A DNA stretch of 64,000 nucleotides from Geobacter sp. FeAm09 (lineage in GTDB: Bacteria > Desulfobacterota > Desulfuromonadia > Geobacterales > Pseudopelobacteraceae): contig NZ_CP042466.1 of assembly GCF_008330225.1 (NCBI RefSeq), forward strand, positions 1,808,501 through 1,872,500, written 5' to 3'. This document shows positions 44,616 through 52,827 of this stretch, in pieces. A program made the position numbers and the translations under genes. The notes beneath the pieces are model-generated. The model was not told where the DNA came from, did not search any database, and saw only the letters and a program-made list of their open reading frames with translations. Position 1 is the first letter of the stretch, and the number at the start of each line of letters is the position of its first letter.

Positions 44616-44905
44616 TCGACACCACCGAAAAGACAAAGTTGGCCGCTGTAGTTTACATAACGCCGTGCGATGGTGCCGTCAGGGCGCGGTTTAGCTATGA
44701 CGCGCTGTTCTGAGGGATGAACCGGGCGATGTTTGAGTAGGTCGTAGCTTGTGGGGCAATTTTCGCAATGGACATAGTGATTATCGTCCGCGAGGATTGG
44801 CAGAAGGGCGTTGCATTCGAAACAGTGGTGGACAAATGAGTCGATAAAACGTTGGCCGTCGAACTTATGAATGATGCGACCATTGAGGGAGATGTTTTGA
44901 GTCAT
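44612..44905 (-). CDS. Zn-ribbon protein coupled to the replication gene
   Basis: A 97-residue protein with two Cys pairs (CFEC about 28-31 and CENC about 47-50) about 16 residues apart, which fits a treble-clef or zinc-ribbon fold, followed by a basic tail (IAKPRPDGTIARRYVNY). It is the first gene after the phage origin region and overlaps the replication gene in ATGA; GGAGGG precedes its ATG. It may help Rep at the origin, act as a regulator, or bind DNA; no family is recognised. Confidence 0.7.
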   Translation of the reverse strand: MTQNISLNGRIIHKFDGQRFIDSFVHHCFECNALLPILADDNHYVHCENCPTSYDLLKHRPVHPSEQRVIAKPRPDGTIARRYVNYSGQLCLFGGVE

Positions 44906-45206
44906 TTTTGCCCTCCATACAAAAAGGACTCTTCAAGTCGGATACTGCAAAAAGTTGCAGTCAGTACGGGTGATACTATTAGCCGTACTGGCGAGAAAAT
45001 GTGTTGAAAACGCAACAGGTAAAAACGCGCCTTTTGCGTCGCGTTGTCCAGGCCGCCTCTGGCGGCCATGGGCAACCGCGACGCAGGGTTGTAACGGCGC
45101 AAGTCAAAGGCGTTGTTTCGAGGGCGCGAGCAGACACAGCGGAGGGGCGAGGCGCTAGAAGCCGCGTAGAGGCGTTTTCTCGGATTGCCGCAGGGGTGAG
45201 TGAGGA
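44906..45206 (-). other. Phage origin/packaging-like intergenic region with three hairpins
   Basis: This 301-base gap has no credible gene but three strong dyads. Hairpin A: ACTGCAA / TTGCAGT (44944-44961, 4-base loop). Hairpin B: CAGTACGG / CCGTACTG (44962-44990, 13-base loop). Hairpin C: an outer GCGTCGCG / CGCGACGC pair (45036-45084) enclosing GGCCGCC / GGCGGCC with a 3-base loop (45051-45067). Ff-type phages place the packaging signal and both origins in such a gap before gene II. Which hairpin does what is unknown. Confidence 0.65.
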
Positions 45207-45440
45207 TCATGTTGTGGACCCCGCGAAAACCCTTTTACGCGGGCTTACTGTTGCCGACTCTTCAGAGTCGGCGATGAAAGGCAGTTTTGTTTGGTGTTCG
45301 AGACAGAAGAGGCCTCGACGGAGTATGTCCGACTTGGTGACGCGGCAGGAGCTGGCGATCCTGTAGCTTTTTACAAGCAGAGTGAGGCGCTTGTATTCGT
45401 CGTCGGACAATGAAAGCAGAAATTTGTGAGGGCGAGACAT
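45207..45440 (-). CDS. Small basic protein, possible ribbon-helix-helix-type regulator
   Basis: A 77-residue protein: MSRPHKFLLSLSDDEYKRLTLLVKSYRIAS has the look of a ribbon-helix-helix DNA binder (strand, then two helices), continuing VTKSDILRRGL. I do not recognise a named family. It lies between the origin-like region and the dif-like site. Its coding sequence contains a perfect hairpin, GCCGACTC / GAGTCGGC (45253-45272). The ATG at 45440 follows GGGGTG. Confidence 0.55.
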   Translation of the reverse strand: MSRPHKFLLSLSDDEYKRLTLLVKSYRIASSCRVTKSDILRRGLFCLEHQTKLPFIADSEESATVSPRKRVFAGSTT

Positions 45441-45473
45441 GGGACACCCCATAAATATATATTATTCCGATAA

Positions 45474-45515
45474 GTTAAGTAATATCGCTCAGTTGCAATA
45501 TTAATTGTACTTAAC
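45474..45515 (-). repeat. Imperfect inverted repeat overlapping the dif-like site
   Basis: GTTAAGTA (45474-45481) is the exact reverse complement of TACTTAAC (45508-45515), and inside it ATATCGC partly pairs with GCAATAT. On single-stranded phage DNA this would fold into a stem of about 16 bp whose right arm is the XerD-type arm of the dif-like site. Confidence 0.5.
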
Positions 45516-45536
45516 ATAATATAACTTATGGGCGGG
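45509..45536 (-). other. dif-like XerCD recombination site (prophage attachment site)
   Basis: On the + strand: ACTTAACATAA, then TATAAC, then TTATGGGCGGG. This has the 11-6-11 layout of dif, in the reverse of its usual written direction. Compared with E. coli dif, the XerD arm matches in 10 of 11 positions and the inner half of the XerC arm (TTATG) is identical. It lies at the 5' edge of the phage gene set. A clear second copy at the other end was not found. Confidence 0.6.
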
Positions 45537-45981
45537 ACCCGTCATTTTATTTGTGTTGCGTTTTGAACCCAAATAAGGCTGTTGGTTGACGGTTTCGGCT
45601 TGCCTCATTACTGGTCTACTGTCTGGACCACGGATGATATGCTGGGCAGTCTCGACATCGATGGCCTCGGGCACGTGCTTGAGGCCATCTTTGCTTCCCT
45701 CCGCAATCGACCTGCGCATAACGGCAGCGAACAGAAATGGCGCACGGCGTTAAGTTTTGTGTCAAGCATAGTCATACATCGAAAATTATCGTGGCCGCCC
45801 CGAGCATTCCTTTCCTATAAATTCCCAATTTAACTAACCCATGAGTCAGCGCGCACACCCCACCACTTGAAAAGTATGGCGATTAAGCGTATTAATATTT
45901 ACATTATCCAAAATTTGTCGGGCGGCTGCACCAATTATCCGCATTTTCTGCCGTGGTCGTGGCAGCATATATGAAAGTCTT
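45537..45981 (+). other. Intergenic stretch with a possible integrase remnant
   Basis: No intact gene. The frame from about 45567 to 45720 (RLLVDGFGLPHYWSTVWTTDDMLG and on to LEAIFASLRNR) resembles the N-terminal core-binding region of some phage-type tyrosine recombinases (D-x-x-G-x-P-x-x-x-x-x-x-x-x-T). It is stopped upstream by TGA at 45564 and loses similarity after about 45720. It is probably a scar of an earlier integration. The rest to 45981 is AT-rich leader. Confidence 0.3.
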
Positions 45982-46695
45982 ATGAATAAGAAATCGTCAG
46001 TTCACGTGCATCGTATCTCGGAAGTTGTTGCCATTTTGCTCCTGACCGCTTTCGTTTTTGGCTCCTCGATCTGTTTTGCCGGACAGTTCAGGCCCCCTGT
46101 TGCCAATTCGCCCACTCCCAGCGCCCCTGCAAACGAACTTGAGACATTGATCGGCAACGCCAGGGATATTTACGAGAAATCGAAAATAAATCATTGGAAA
46201 CATCTCGACAAAAAAGTCAGTTCCCTTATGAGGGCGGAACAGACCATCTCGGGTATAATGCACGACAAGGATATCCCCTATTATAAGAACCTTATGGGGG
46301 TTACAACGGACCTTGAGCGCGCCGTTGCTGTGCAAGATCGAATAGCTTCAATGAAATCGGCAAACAAGATCATGCTGCTTGGTGCCCGGCTGGCCGAAAC
46401 CCATAATGCGGCTACGCCGATAAACGTTGCGGTTATCGGCTATTGCGGGCGCAAGCTGGAGATCCTCTCGGAAACCGAAAGTGTTTTTGACCTCTCCGAT
46501 ACCGTTACCAAGCTGCATTTGTCGTGGCAGCAACTGATCCCCCAAGTCACGGCCCATGGTGGGATAAAGGAAGTAAAAAAGTTCGCCGACATCATGAAGC
46601 GTTTTGAAGTGGCGAAAACCCCAGAAGAATATGGCAGGCTGGCGGCTGCCGTGGTCGATCAAGCCGAGATTATTGAAAAGTTGTTCAAAAAGTAA
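45982..46695 (+). CDS. Secreted protein of unknown function
   Basis: A 237-residue protein with an N-terminal signal (about 1-33; basic start, then VVAILLLTAFVFGSSICFAG) and a mainly helical body (NELETLIGNARDIYEKSKINHW and RAEQTISGIMHDKDIPYYKNLM). No catalytic motif or Cys pattern stands out. I do not recognise a family. Its GC content returns to core values, so it is probably host DNA on the right side of the prophage. Confidence 0.7.
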   Translation: MNKKSSVHVHRISEVVAILLLTAFVFGSSICFAGQFRPPVANSPTPSAPANELETLIGNARDIYEKSKINHWKHLDKKVSSLMRAEQTISGIMHDKDIPYYKNLMGVTTDLERAVAVQDRIASMKSANKIMLLGARLAETHNAATPINVAVIGYCGRKLEILSETESVFDLSDTVTKLHLSWQQLIPQVTAHGGIKEVKKFADIMKRFEVAKTPEEYGRLAAAVVDQAEIIEKLFKK

Positions 46696-46753
46696 CGTTT
46701 TGACGCCAACGTACAGAATTTGGGGTGATTATGGCCCCTGAGGATTACCGATC

Positions 46754-48094
46754 GTGGGCGTAAATTCCCGTGAACATGGCCTGTTGAGGGCATTGCGCTC
46801 CAGGAATTACCGATTTTTCGTTGCCGGCCAGGGGATATCCCTCATTGGCACCTGGATGCAGCAGGTGGCCATGAGCTGGCTTGTCTACCGCCTGACCGGA
46901 TCGGCCCTTCTTCTTGGTGTTATCGGTTTTACCAGTCAAATCCCCACGTTCCTCATCGCCCCTGTCGCCGGCGTGCTGGCCGACCGGTGGGACCGCCGCC
47001 GCCTTCTCATGATCAACCAGACGTTCGCCATGTTCCAGGCGGCCTTTCTGGCAACCGCCGTTCTGGCCGGCTTTGCCCAGATTTGGCTGGTTATCCTGCT
47101 CAGCCTGCTTCTCGGCGTCATCACGGCATTCGAAATTCCCATACGCCAGTCCTTTGTCGTTGAGTTGGTCGAACATCGTGAGGATCTGGGCAATGTCATC
47201 GCCCTCAATTCCTCCATGGTGAACGGCGCCCGCCTCATAGGACCGTCCGTTGCCGGGTTGCTGGTTGCATCGGTGGGCGAAGGGGTTTGTTTCATCATCA
47301 ACGGCATCAGCTACCTGGCAGTCATCATGGCGCTTGCCGCCATGCGCATCGCGCCCCGCCCTCCCCGCCCCCGGCAACGGCACGTGCTGCAGGAACTCCG
47401 CGAGGGGTTCAGCTACGCCTTTGGCTTTGGCCCCATACGGAGCATTTTGCTGCTTGTCGCCTTTGTCAGCCTGATGGGGATGCCTTATGCCGTCCTCATA
47501 CCGGTCTTTGCCAAGGAGATCCTCCACGGCGGGGCCCATACCTTCGGTTTCCTCATGACCTCAGCCGGCTGCGGCGCCCTCATCGGCACCCTCTACCTCG
47601 CCTCCCGCCGGAATGTCGTGGGGCTCGGCCGGATAATAGTCGTGGCCGTCATCCTCTTCGCCGTGGGCATCGCCCTGTTCGCCCTGTCGAGCTACCTTCC
47701 CCTCTCCCTGGCAGCCCTCGCCATGGCGGGATTTGGCTCTATCACCCTGGTGGCATCCTGCAATACCATAATTCAGACCATACTCGAGGAAGACAAGCGA
47801 GGGCGGGTCATGAGCTTTTTCACCATGGCCTTCCTGGGGATGGCGCCCCTCGGGAGCCTCGGTGCCGGCGCCATGGCCGACCTCGTCGGCGGCCGGTACA
47901 CGTTGTTGGCCGGAGCGGGATTCTGCCTGGTCGGCGCAGCGGCATTTGCCCGGAACCTGCCGAAAATCAGGGAGAAGATCCGTCCGATTTATCTTCGTAT
48001 GGGGATAATCGGCGGTTTGCCCGCAGACGACGGACAAACGCCGGCACCAGGGGAACCGCATGGGGCTGAACATCCGGCAACCGGGCGCCGCTAA
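46754..48094 (+). CDS. MFS transporter (EntS-like exporter)
   Basis: A 446-residue, 12-helix major-facilitator protein. It begins ALRSRNYRFFVAGQGISLIGTWMQQVAMSWLVYRLTGS, the usual start of the EntS/MFS_3 group, and has the loop motif GVLADRWDRRRLL between helices 2 and 3. Members export siderophores or drugs; no siderophore genes are nearby, so the substrate is open. The start is GTG at 46754 after GAGGATT. The C-terminal 40 residues are soluble and Pro-rich. Confidence 0.88.
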   Translation: MGVNSREHGLLRALRSRNYRFFVAGQGISLIGTWMQQVAMSWLVYRLTGSALLLGVIGFTSQIPTFLIAPVAGVLADRWDRRRLLMINQTFAMFQAAFLATAVLAGFAQIWLVILLSLLLGVITAFEIPIRQSFVVELVEHREDLGNVIALNSSMVNGARLIGPSVAGLLVASVGEGVCFIINGISYLAVIMALAAMRIAPRPPRPRQRHVLQELREGFSYAFGFGPIRSILLLVAFVSLMGMPYAVLIPVFAKEILHGGAHTFGFLMTSAGCGALIGTLYLASRRNVVGLGRIIVVAVILFAVGIALFALSSYLPLSLAALAMAGFGSITLVASCNTIIQTILEEDKRGRVMSFFTMAFLGMAPLGSLGAGAMADLVGGRYTLLAGAGFCLVGAAAFARNLPKIREKIRPIYLRMGIIGGLPADDGQTPAPGEPHGAEHPATGRR

Positions 48095-48181
48095 ACCGGC
48101 CATCACCGTGCCGACGATCCATCAACCCCCCTCGTGAAATCGTCAAAACACCAGTAATTGAGCAAATCTGCGTAATTAAAC

Positions 48182-48210
48182 TTGCAATTTTGCGTGACTG
48201 TCAGTAATGT
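48182..48210 (+). promoter_or_regulatory. Possible infA promoter
   Basis: TTGCAA (48182-48187), 17 bases, TAATGT (48205-48210), 46 bases before the infA start. Both boxes are partial matches. The 48095-48181 part of the gap shows nothing else. Confidence 0.35.
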
Positions 48211-48255
48211 AAGAAAGTTTCGCAACATATGAATGCATGAGGAGCCCCCTTCGGT

Positions 48256-48474
48256 ATGAGCAAAGAAGAAGCGATTGAAGTAGAAGGAACCGTCATCGAG
48301 CCACTGCCTAACGCCATGTTCCGCGTCAAACTGGAAAACGACCATGTGGTCCTTGCCCATATTTCCGGCAAGATGCGAAAATACTTCATCAAAATCCTTC
48401 CCGGCGATAAGGTGACGGTAGAGTTGTCCCCCTATGACTTAAGCCGTGGCCGGATCACCTATCGCGCCAAATAA
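48256..48474 (+). CDS. infA: Translation initiation factor IF-1
   Basis: A 72-residue S1-fold protein that binds the ribosomal A site during initiation. The sequence matches bacterial IF-1 end to end ([41 protein letters not shown] and [15 protein letters not shown]). GGAG precedes the ATG. It lies 90 bases upstream of efp on the same strand, so two translation factors are next to each other. Confidence 0.97.
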   Translation: MSKEEAIEVEGTVIEPLPNAMFRVKLENDHVVLAHISGKMRKYFIKILPGDKVTVELSPYDLSRGRITYRAK

Positions 48475-48564
48475 CACCTCCCACGAGCCGGCTGGTACGA
48501 TAGCCCGTCCGCAAGATGGGCTTTGTCGTATTTCGAATACCCAATTTATTTCAGTGAGGAACGA

Positions 48565-49128
48565 ATGTACACAGTAGCAGATCTGAAAAAGGGGCTGAAG
48601 ATTACCCTCGACGGTGATCCCTACATCGTCATCGCCTTCGACTTTACCAAACCGGGTAAAGGCCAGGCGCTCTACCGGACCAAGATGCGCAACATGATCA
48701 ACGGAACCATCCTCGACCGCACCTACCGTTCCGGTGAGACCTTTGAGCCGGCCAGCCTGGAGGAACGCCAGATGGAGTACCTCTACAAAGAGGGCACCCA
48801 CTATACCTTCATGGATCAGCAGACCTACGAACAGGTCGTCATGGAGGAAGAGGCCATGGGCGATGCCAAGAACTTCCTGCTGGAAAACCTCAAGGTGGAT
48901 GTCATGCTGTTCGGTGAAAAGGCCATCGGCGTTGCGCTTCCCAACTTCGTCAACCTGCGCGTCATCCAGACGGAGACCTGGGCCAAGGGTGATACCAGCG
49001 GCAACGATTCCAAGCCCGCCACGGTGGAAACCGGATACGTCCTCAGGGTACCGCCCTTTATCGATGAGGGTGAGTTGATCACTATCGATACCCGTACCGG
49101 TGAATATTCCACCCGCGTTAAGGGATAA
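48565..49128 (+). CDS. efp: Elongation factor P
   Basis: EF-P helps ribosomes pass polyproline stretches. The 187 residues cover the KOW-like domain and two OB domains. The modification site is Lys32 in FTKPGKGQALYRTK, the form that is beta-lysylated in E. coli. The start ATG at 48565 has GAGGA upstream; the open frame extends 14 codons without homology. A possible EpmA (52.8 kb) and a KamA/EpmB-type aminomutase (53.7-54.75 kb) nearby support lysylation. A strong terminator follows. Confidence 0.97.
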   Translation: MYTVADLKKGLKITLDGDPYIVIAFDFTKPGKGQALYRTKMRNMINGTILDRTYRSGETFEPASLEERQMEYLYKEGTHYTFMDQQTYEQVVMEEEAMGDAKNFLLENLKVDVMLFGEKAIGVALPNFVNLRVIQTETWAKGDTSGNDSKPATVETGYVLRVPPFIDEGELITIDTRTGEYSTRVKG

Positions 49129-49165
49129 CGGCACCACAAAGCAAGAGTCCCCGTTCGGAACATAA

Positions 49166-49205
49166 CAATAAAAAAACCCGCCTGAAAAGACGGGTTTTTT
49201 TATTG
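49166..49205. terminator. Bidirectional rho-independent terminator between efp and the chemoreceptor
   Basis: CAATAAAAAAACCCG (49166-49180) pairs exactly with CGGGTTTTTTTATTG (49191-49205) around a 10-base loop. T runs follow on either strand, so it ends both convergent transcripts. Confidence 0.9.
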
Positions 49206-49225
49206 TGCCATCATCCGAAAAACAG

Positions 49226-51676
49226 CTACACCTTGAACCACTCGACCATGACGTTCAGTTCCGAGGCAAGGGCGGAAAGGCTTACCGACGAGTTTTTGAT
49301 GTCGGTGAACGAACCCTGGATATTTCTGGTGATGCCCGCTATTTCGTTCATATTCTTCGACACATCCTCGGAGGTGGATGATTGCTCTTCCGTGGCGACC
49401 GCAATGCGCTGGACCATGTCGGTGACCTGGCCCACGTAGGCCACGATGCTGTCGATGGATGCCAGGGTCTGGTTGACGTGTTCCAGCACCTTCTCCACCG
49501 ATTCCCGCTCCGTTTTCATGCAGTCCACCGACTCCGTAACGCTCGACTGCATCTTGGTGATGGTGCGCGCGATGTCATCCGTGGCCTCGGTCGTACGCTC
49601 CGCCAGCTTCCGGACGCTGTCGGCGACCACGGCGAATCCGCGTCCCATATCGCCGGCGCGGGCCGCTTCGATGGCCGCGTTGAGCGCCAGCAGATTGGTC
49701 TGATCGGCAACATCCTTGATCAGCGTGACAATATTGCTGATCTCCTCAGACTGCGCCCCCAGGTCCTCCACCTTTCGGGAGGCATCCTTCACCATGTCGG
49801 CAAACGATGCCAGTTCCGTCATGGTATTCTGCATCACATTTTTGCCATCCATGGCGATGCGCTTCATGTTTTCCGCCGCTTCGGACGTCTCGGCGGTGTT
49901 GCGCGCCACTTCCAGCGTCGTCTGGGACATTTCCGTAATGGCCGCCGCCGACTGCTCGATACGGGCGGTCTGTTCCCCCGCCCCCTTTTCCAGGGTGGTG
50001 GAGGTGGCCGACATCTGGTCGGAACTGCTTGCCAGGCTGAAGGTGGCCGATTTGATCTTGCCGACCATATCGCGCAGGTTGCCGACCATGACGGCCATGG
50101 ATTCCTGGACCTTGCCGATTTCATCGGTCCCGGCCCCGGAAATATCCGTATTCAGCTCACCGTTGGCCACACTGCGGGAAACCCGCTGGAGGGTGTTCAA
50201 CGGCCGGGAGATGGAGTGGTAGACCCAGATGCCGAAGATGATGCCGAATATCACCGCCCCGATGCTGATCCCCGCTATCAGAAGCGTCGTAAAGTTGACC
50301 ATCCTGTTGACCGTCAGGATCGCCTTCTCCTGGTCGCCCTGGGCGACACTGACCGTACTTTTTCCACGCTCCAGTTGCTTGGCTACTATCTCGTTCATTT
50401 TTGCGGTTACGGCGGCGGCCTTCGCCTCCATGGCGATTCTGTTCTGGATCTTGGCGATTACGCCGTCCTTCGCCAGCAACAGGCCTCTGATGGTCGTGAG
50501 GCTGGCCACGGCCCCCCGCAGGATCTGCAGTTCTTGCTGGGCGCGCACGCTGGTCAGTTTCTTGTCCAGTTCCCCCCGCAGTTTGTCGATGCGGGCAAAG
50601 GTGCGCTGGATCTCGCCTTCGGCATCCGTCACCTCCTTGGCGGTGGCCAGGGTGAACAGGCGCGACGACATGCCCTCGACCGTGAGGCCGAGGGAGATGA
50701 GCTCTGAATTGTCCACCAGTATGCCGGTAGCCGTGCTGTTTTGGCTGAAGAGTCCCCCCTGGCGTCCGGTTTCCGTCGTGTAGGTCTCGCCGGCGGTCGT
50801 CATCTCCTGTTCGATGACGAGCATCATGGCGCCGATCTTGTCGTTGACCTCCTTGACCAGGGCGTCGCGGTTGGCGCTATCGGTGCTGGTCTGGCCGACG
50901 GAGGCGCCGAGCAGTTTGATCAACTCGGCGGATTTGGCGGAAATATGATGGAGTTCTCCCGACAGGTGCGGGGACGCCTTGAGGTAGTCGCTCTGCTGGA
51001 TTTTATTGATGGAGGTGTTGAACTTTCCCTGGGCCAGGATAAGCGCCTTCCTCGTTGTGGCCCGTTGCAGGTCGAAAAGGTTCAGTTGCAGATCCTTGAG
51101 CGCCAGTTTGAGCATCTCGATGCCGCGGACCTTGCCCGATACGCTTTTCGTCGTTTCGATGGATTTTGCGTACAGCGACGAGGAGGTTTTCTGCAACCCC
51201 TGGATCTTCTTGTCCAGTTCCCGCAGCTTCAGGTTGCTTTCCCGGATTTTGCCGATGATGGTCTTGCTGGCGGCGCTGGCCTCCGCTTCCGCCTTGAGCT
51301 TGCTCTCCGTTACGGAGTAGATGTCGGTCGCCACGGCGACAAACTCGTCGTAGGTCTGGTTCTTGGCGTCGTTGGACAGCGCTTCGAGATTTTCCTGGGC
51401 GGTTTTCACCTCCGCCAGGGCCTTTTCAGCGGTGGCCTTGGCCGCGCCATATTCCGCCTGGTTGCGGGATGCCTCCACCTTGACCAGGGAGGCGGTGGCG
51501 CTCTGGATGAAGCGCTGGAATTCGACCGTCCGCATCTGGAACGGGGTGCTGCGTTGGGTGAGATACTGGAGTTTCGACTTCACAAAGCTCATGCCCACGA
51601 TGCTGCCGACAGTCACGGAGGCAATGATGATAATGACAATAACAACATTCAACGTCAGTTTTGTTTTGATCGTCAT
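49226..51676 (-). CDS. Methyl-accepting chemotaxis protein
   Basis: An 816-residue chemoreceptor. Helix 1 (about 8-32), a large periplasmic domain (about 33-455) that is strongly helical and coiled-coil-like, helix 2 (about 455-480, [22 protein letters not shown]), a HAMP domain, and the signalling domain with the hairpin tip [30 protein letters not shown]. Methylation helices flank the tip. No C-terminal CheR-binding pentapeptide is present. The ATG at 51676 follows AGGGGCG; the open frame extends 12 codons. It may signal to the chemotaxis operon at the start of the window. Confidence 0.93.
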   Translation of the reverse strand: MTIKTKLTLNVVIVIIIIASVTVGSIVGMSFVKSKLQYLTQRSTPFQMRTVEFQRFIQSATASLVKVEASRNQAEYGAAKATAEKALAEVKTAQENLEALSNDAKNQTYDEFVAVATDIYSVTESKLKAEAEASAASKTIIGKIRESNLKLRELDKKIQGLQKTSSSLYAKSIETTKSVSGKVRGIEMLKLALKDLQLNLFDLQRATTRKALILAQGKFNTSINKIQQSDYLKASPHLSGELHHISAKSAELIKLLGASVGQTSTDSANRDALVKEVNDKIGAMMLVIEQEMTTAGETYTTETGRQGGLFSQNSTATGILVDNSELISLGLTVEGMSSRLFTLATAKEVTDAEGEIQRTFARIDKLRGELDKKLTSVRAQQELQILRGAVASLTTIRGLLLAKDGVIAKIQNRIAMEAKAAAVTAKMNEIVAKQLERGKSTVSVAQGDQEKAILTVNRMVNFTTLLIAGISIGAVIFGIIFGIWVYHSISRPLNTLQRVSRSVANGELNTDISGAGTDEIGKVQESMAVMVGNLRDMVGKIKSATFSLASSSDQMSATSTTLEKGAGEQTARIEQSAAAITEMSQTTLEVARNTAETSEAAENMKRIAMDGKNVMQNTMTELASFADMVKDASRKVEDLGAQSEEISNIVTLIKDVADQTNLLALNAAIEAARAGDMGRGFAVVADSVRKLAERTTEATDDIARTITKMQSSVTESVDCMKTERESVEKVLEHVNQTLASIDSIVAYVGQVTDMVQRIAVATEEQSSTSEDVSKNMNEIAGITRNIQGSFTDIKNSSVSLSALASELNVMVEWFKV

Positions 51677-51794
51677 GAAACGCCCCTGGCAGGTCTCGCT
51701 CCGCACAGGCATCCGTACGCATGGTGAAGCTGCGTCACGGGTGATGCCGCGGGAAATGAAACGGATGGATTATTGGGAAACAAAAAGAAGAAAT

Positions 51795-51825
51795 GCATGA
51801 AGAGCGGAGCATTTCAGCTCCGCTC
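51795..51825 (-). terminator. Terminator hairpin after the phosphate-binding-type gene
   Basis: GAGCGGAGC and GCTCCGCTC form a perfect 9-bp stem with a 6-base loop (51802-51825). On the - strand it starts 16 bases after the stop codon and is followed by a moderately T-rich stretch. Confidence 0.65.
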
Positions 51826-51840
51826 CCGGCAGGCCGCCAT

Positions 51841-52605
51841 TCAGTTCTTGGTGAACTGCTTCCCTTCACCTTTGATGTAGTCGAGCAACTGCTGCACCTT
51901 GGGGGAAGGTTTGCCTTTGGTCACGGCGATGATGGGACGGGCATAGTCGGGGGTCTCGACCTTCTTGACCGTCGCGTCGATCATCGAATAGGGGCCGAAT
52001 CCCACCGCCTCGGGGTTGGAGGCGATAACGTTCCTGATGTCCTCGAATTTTGCCGCCTCGATGACGTCCTTGGCATACTCTTCCTTGTTCAGGGCCAGTT
52101 TTTTGAACGATCCCATGGTTGCGGGGTTCTGATTGCTCAGGACGACGATGATGGGTGCGTCACTGCCGCCCACATCTTTCCAGTTGGAAAGCTTGCCGGT
52201 GAAGATTCCCTTGACCTGCTCCCCCGTCAGTTTGCCCACCGGATTGTTCTTGTTCACCACCACATAGATATTGCCCTGGCCGATGACCGCATGCTGATAG
52301 GCGGCCGGGTCCTTGACATCCAGCCCATCCTTTCGGGCGCTTGCCAGCAGTTCCTCAAAGGTCGAACCGGCGGCGCTCACGTCGATCTCGTTGTTGGCCA
52401 GTTGTTTGAAAGCGATGGTGGCGCTGGTGAAGATGATATTGACCTTGTTGCCGCTCTTCTTTTCGAAGCTGTCGCGGACCGGGCGGATGAAGTTGTCGAT
52501 TGGTGCGCCGCCGCCGCCCACCTTGATCTCATCCGCCTGAACCGTGGTCGTGGCTCCTGTCGTAACAGCCGTCATAAAAGCCAGTGCAAGTGCAATCCTC
52601 TTCAT
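51841..52605 (-). CDS. PstS-like periplasmic phosphate/anion-binding protein
   Basis: A 254-residue periplasmic binding protein. Signal peptide about 1-24 (cut after VQA), then the PBP-like domain: GGGGAPIDNFIRPVRDSFEKKSG, DVSAAGSTFEELL, GQGNIYVVVNKNNPVGKLTGEQVKGIFTGKLSNWKDVGG and NPEAVGFGPYSMI. These loops match the PstS type that binds phosphate, though related proteins bind other oxyanions. No PstCAB genes are nearby, so it is an orphan binding protein and may feed a chemoreceptor or a distant transporter. Confidence 0.85.
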   Translation of the reverse strand: MKRIALALAFMTAVTTGATTTVQADEIKVGGGGAPIDNFIRPVRDSFEKKSGNKVNIIFTSATIAFKQLANNEIDVSAAGSTFEELLASARKDGLDVKDPAAYQHAVIGQGNIYVVVNKNNPVGKLTGEQVKGIFTGKLSNWKDVGGSDAPIIVVLSNQNPATMGSFKKLALNKEEYAKDVIEAAKFEDIRNVIASNPEAVGFGPYSMIDATVKKVETPDYARPIIAVTKGKPSPKVQQLLDYIKGEGKQFTKN

Positions 52606-52827
52606 GTTGGTGCCCCTCCCTCTGTGGTGTCTGTTCAGTCAGGAATCATAATCTAATGAAAAATTATACCAGAAATTGCGGCATTTCAAGCTAAATACGC
52701 GAAAAAACGGCAACACGCCCAGATCATTGGCGTTTATGTTCGCGCGGTAATGAATGACCGGTTGAGCTTGCGCGGCAGGCTGTGCTAGTCTGGAGCCGTT
52801 ACGGATCTTCTCAGAAAAGGATGGATC

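Larger units (their letters stand above)
38778..45536 (-). mobile_element. Filamentous prophage (inovirus), zot to dif-like site
   Basis: Fourteen genes on the - strand follow the inovirus order: regulator, origin region, Zn-ribbon protein, gene II-type replication protein, ssDNA-binding protein, two coat-type proteins, small membrane proteins, pIII-like, pVI-like and pI/Zot. A dif-like site lies at its 5' edge (45509-45536). No integrase or secretin is encoded, which fits XerCD-dependent integration and use of a host secretin. The other end is not fixed; the XRE, ATPase/TOPRIM and nuclease genes (35.4-38.75 kb) may be part of the same element. Confidence 0.85.

Noticed and set aside
45253-45272. 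A perfect hairpin taken at first as a terminator of the small phage regulator
   Set aside because: It lies inside the coding frame, has no T run, and is better explained as part of the coding sequence or a local RNA structure.
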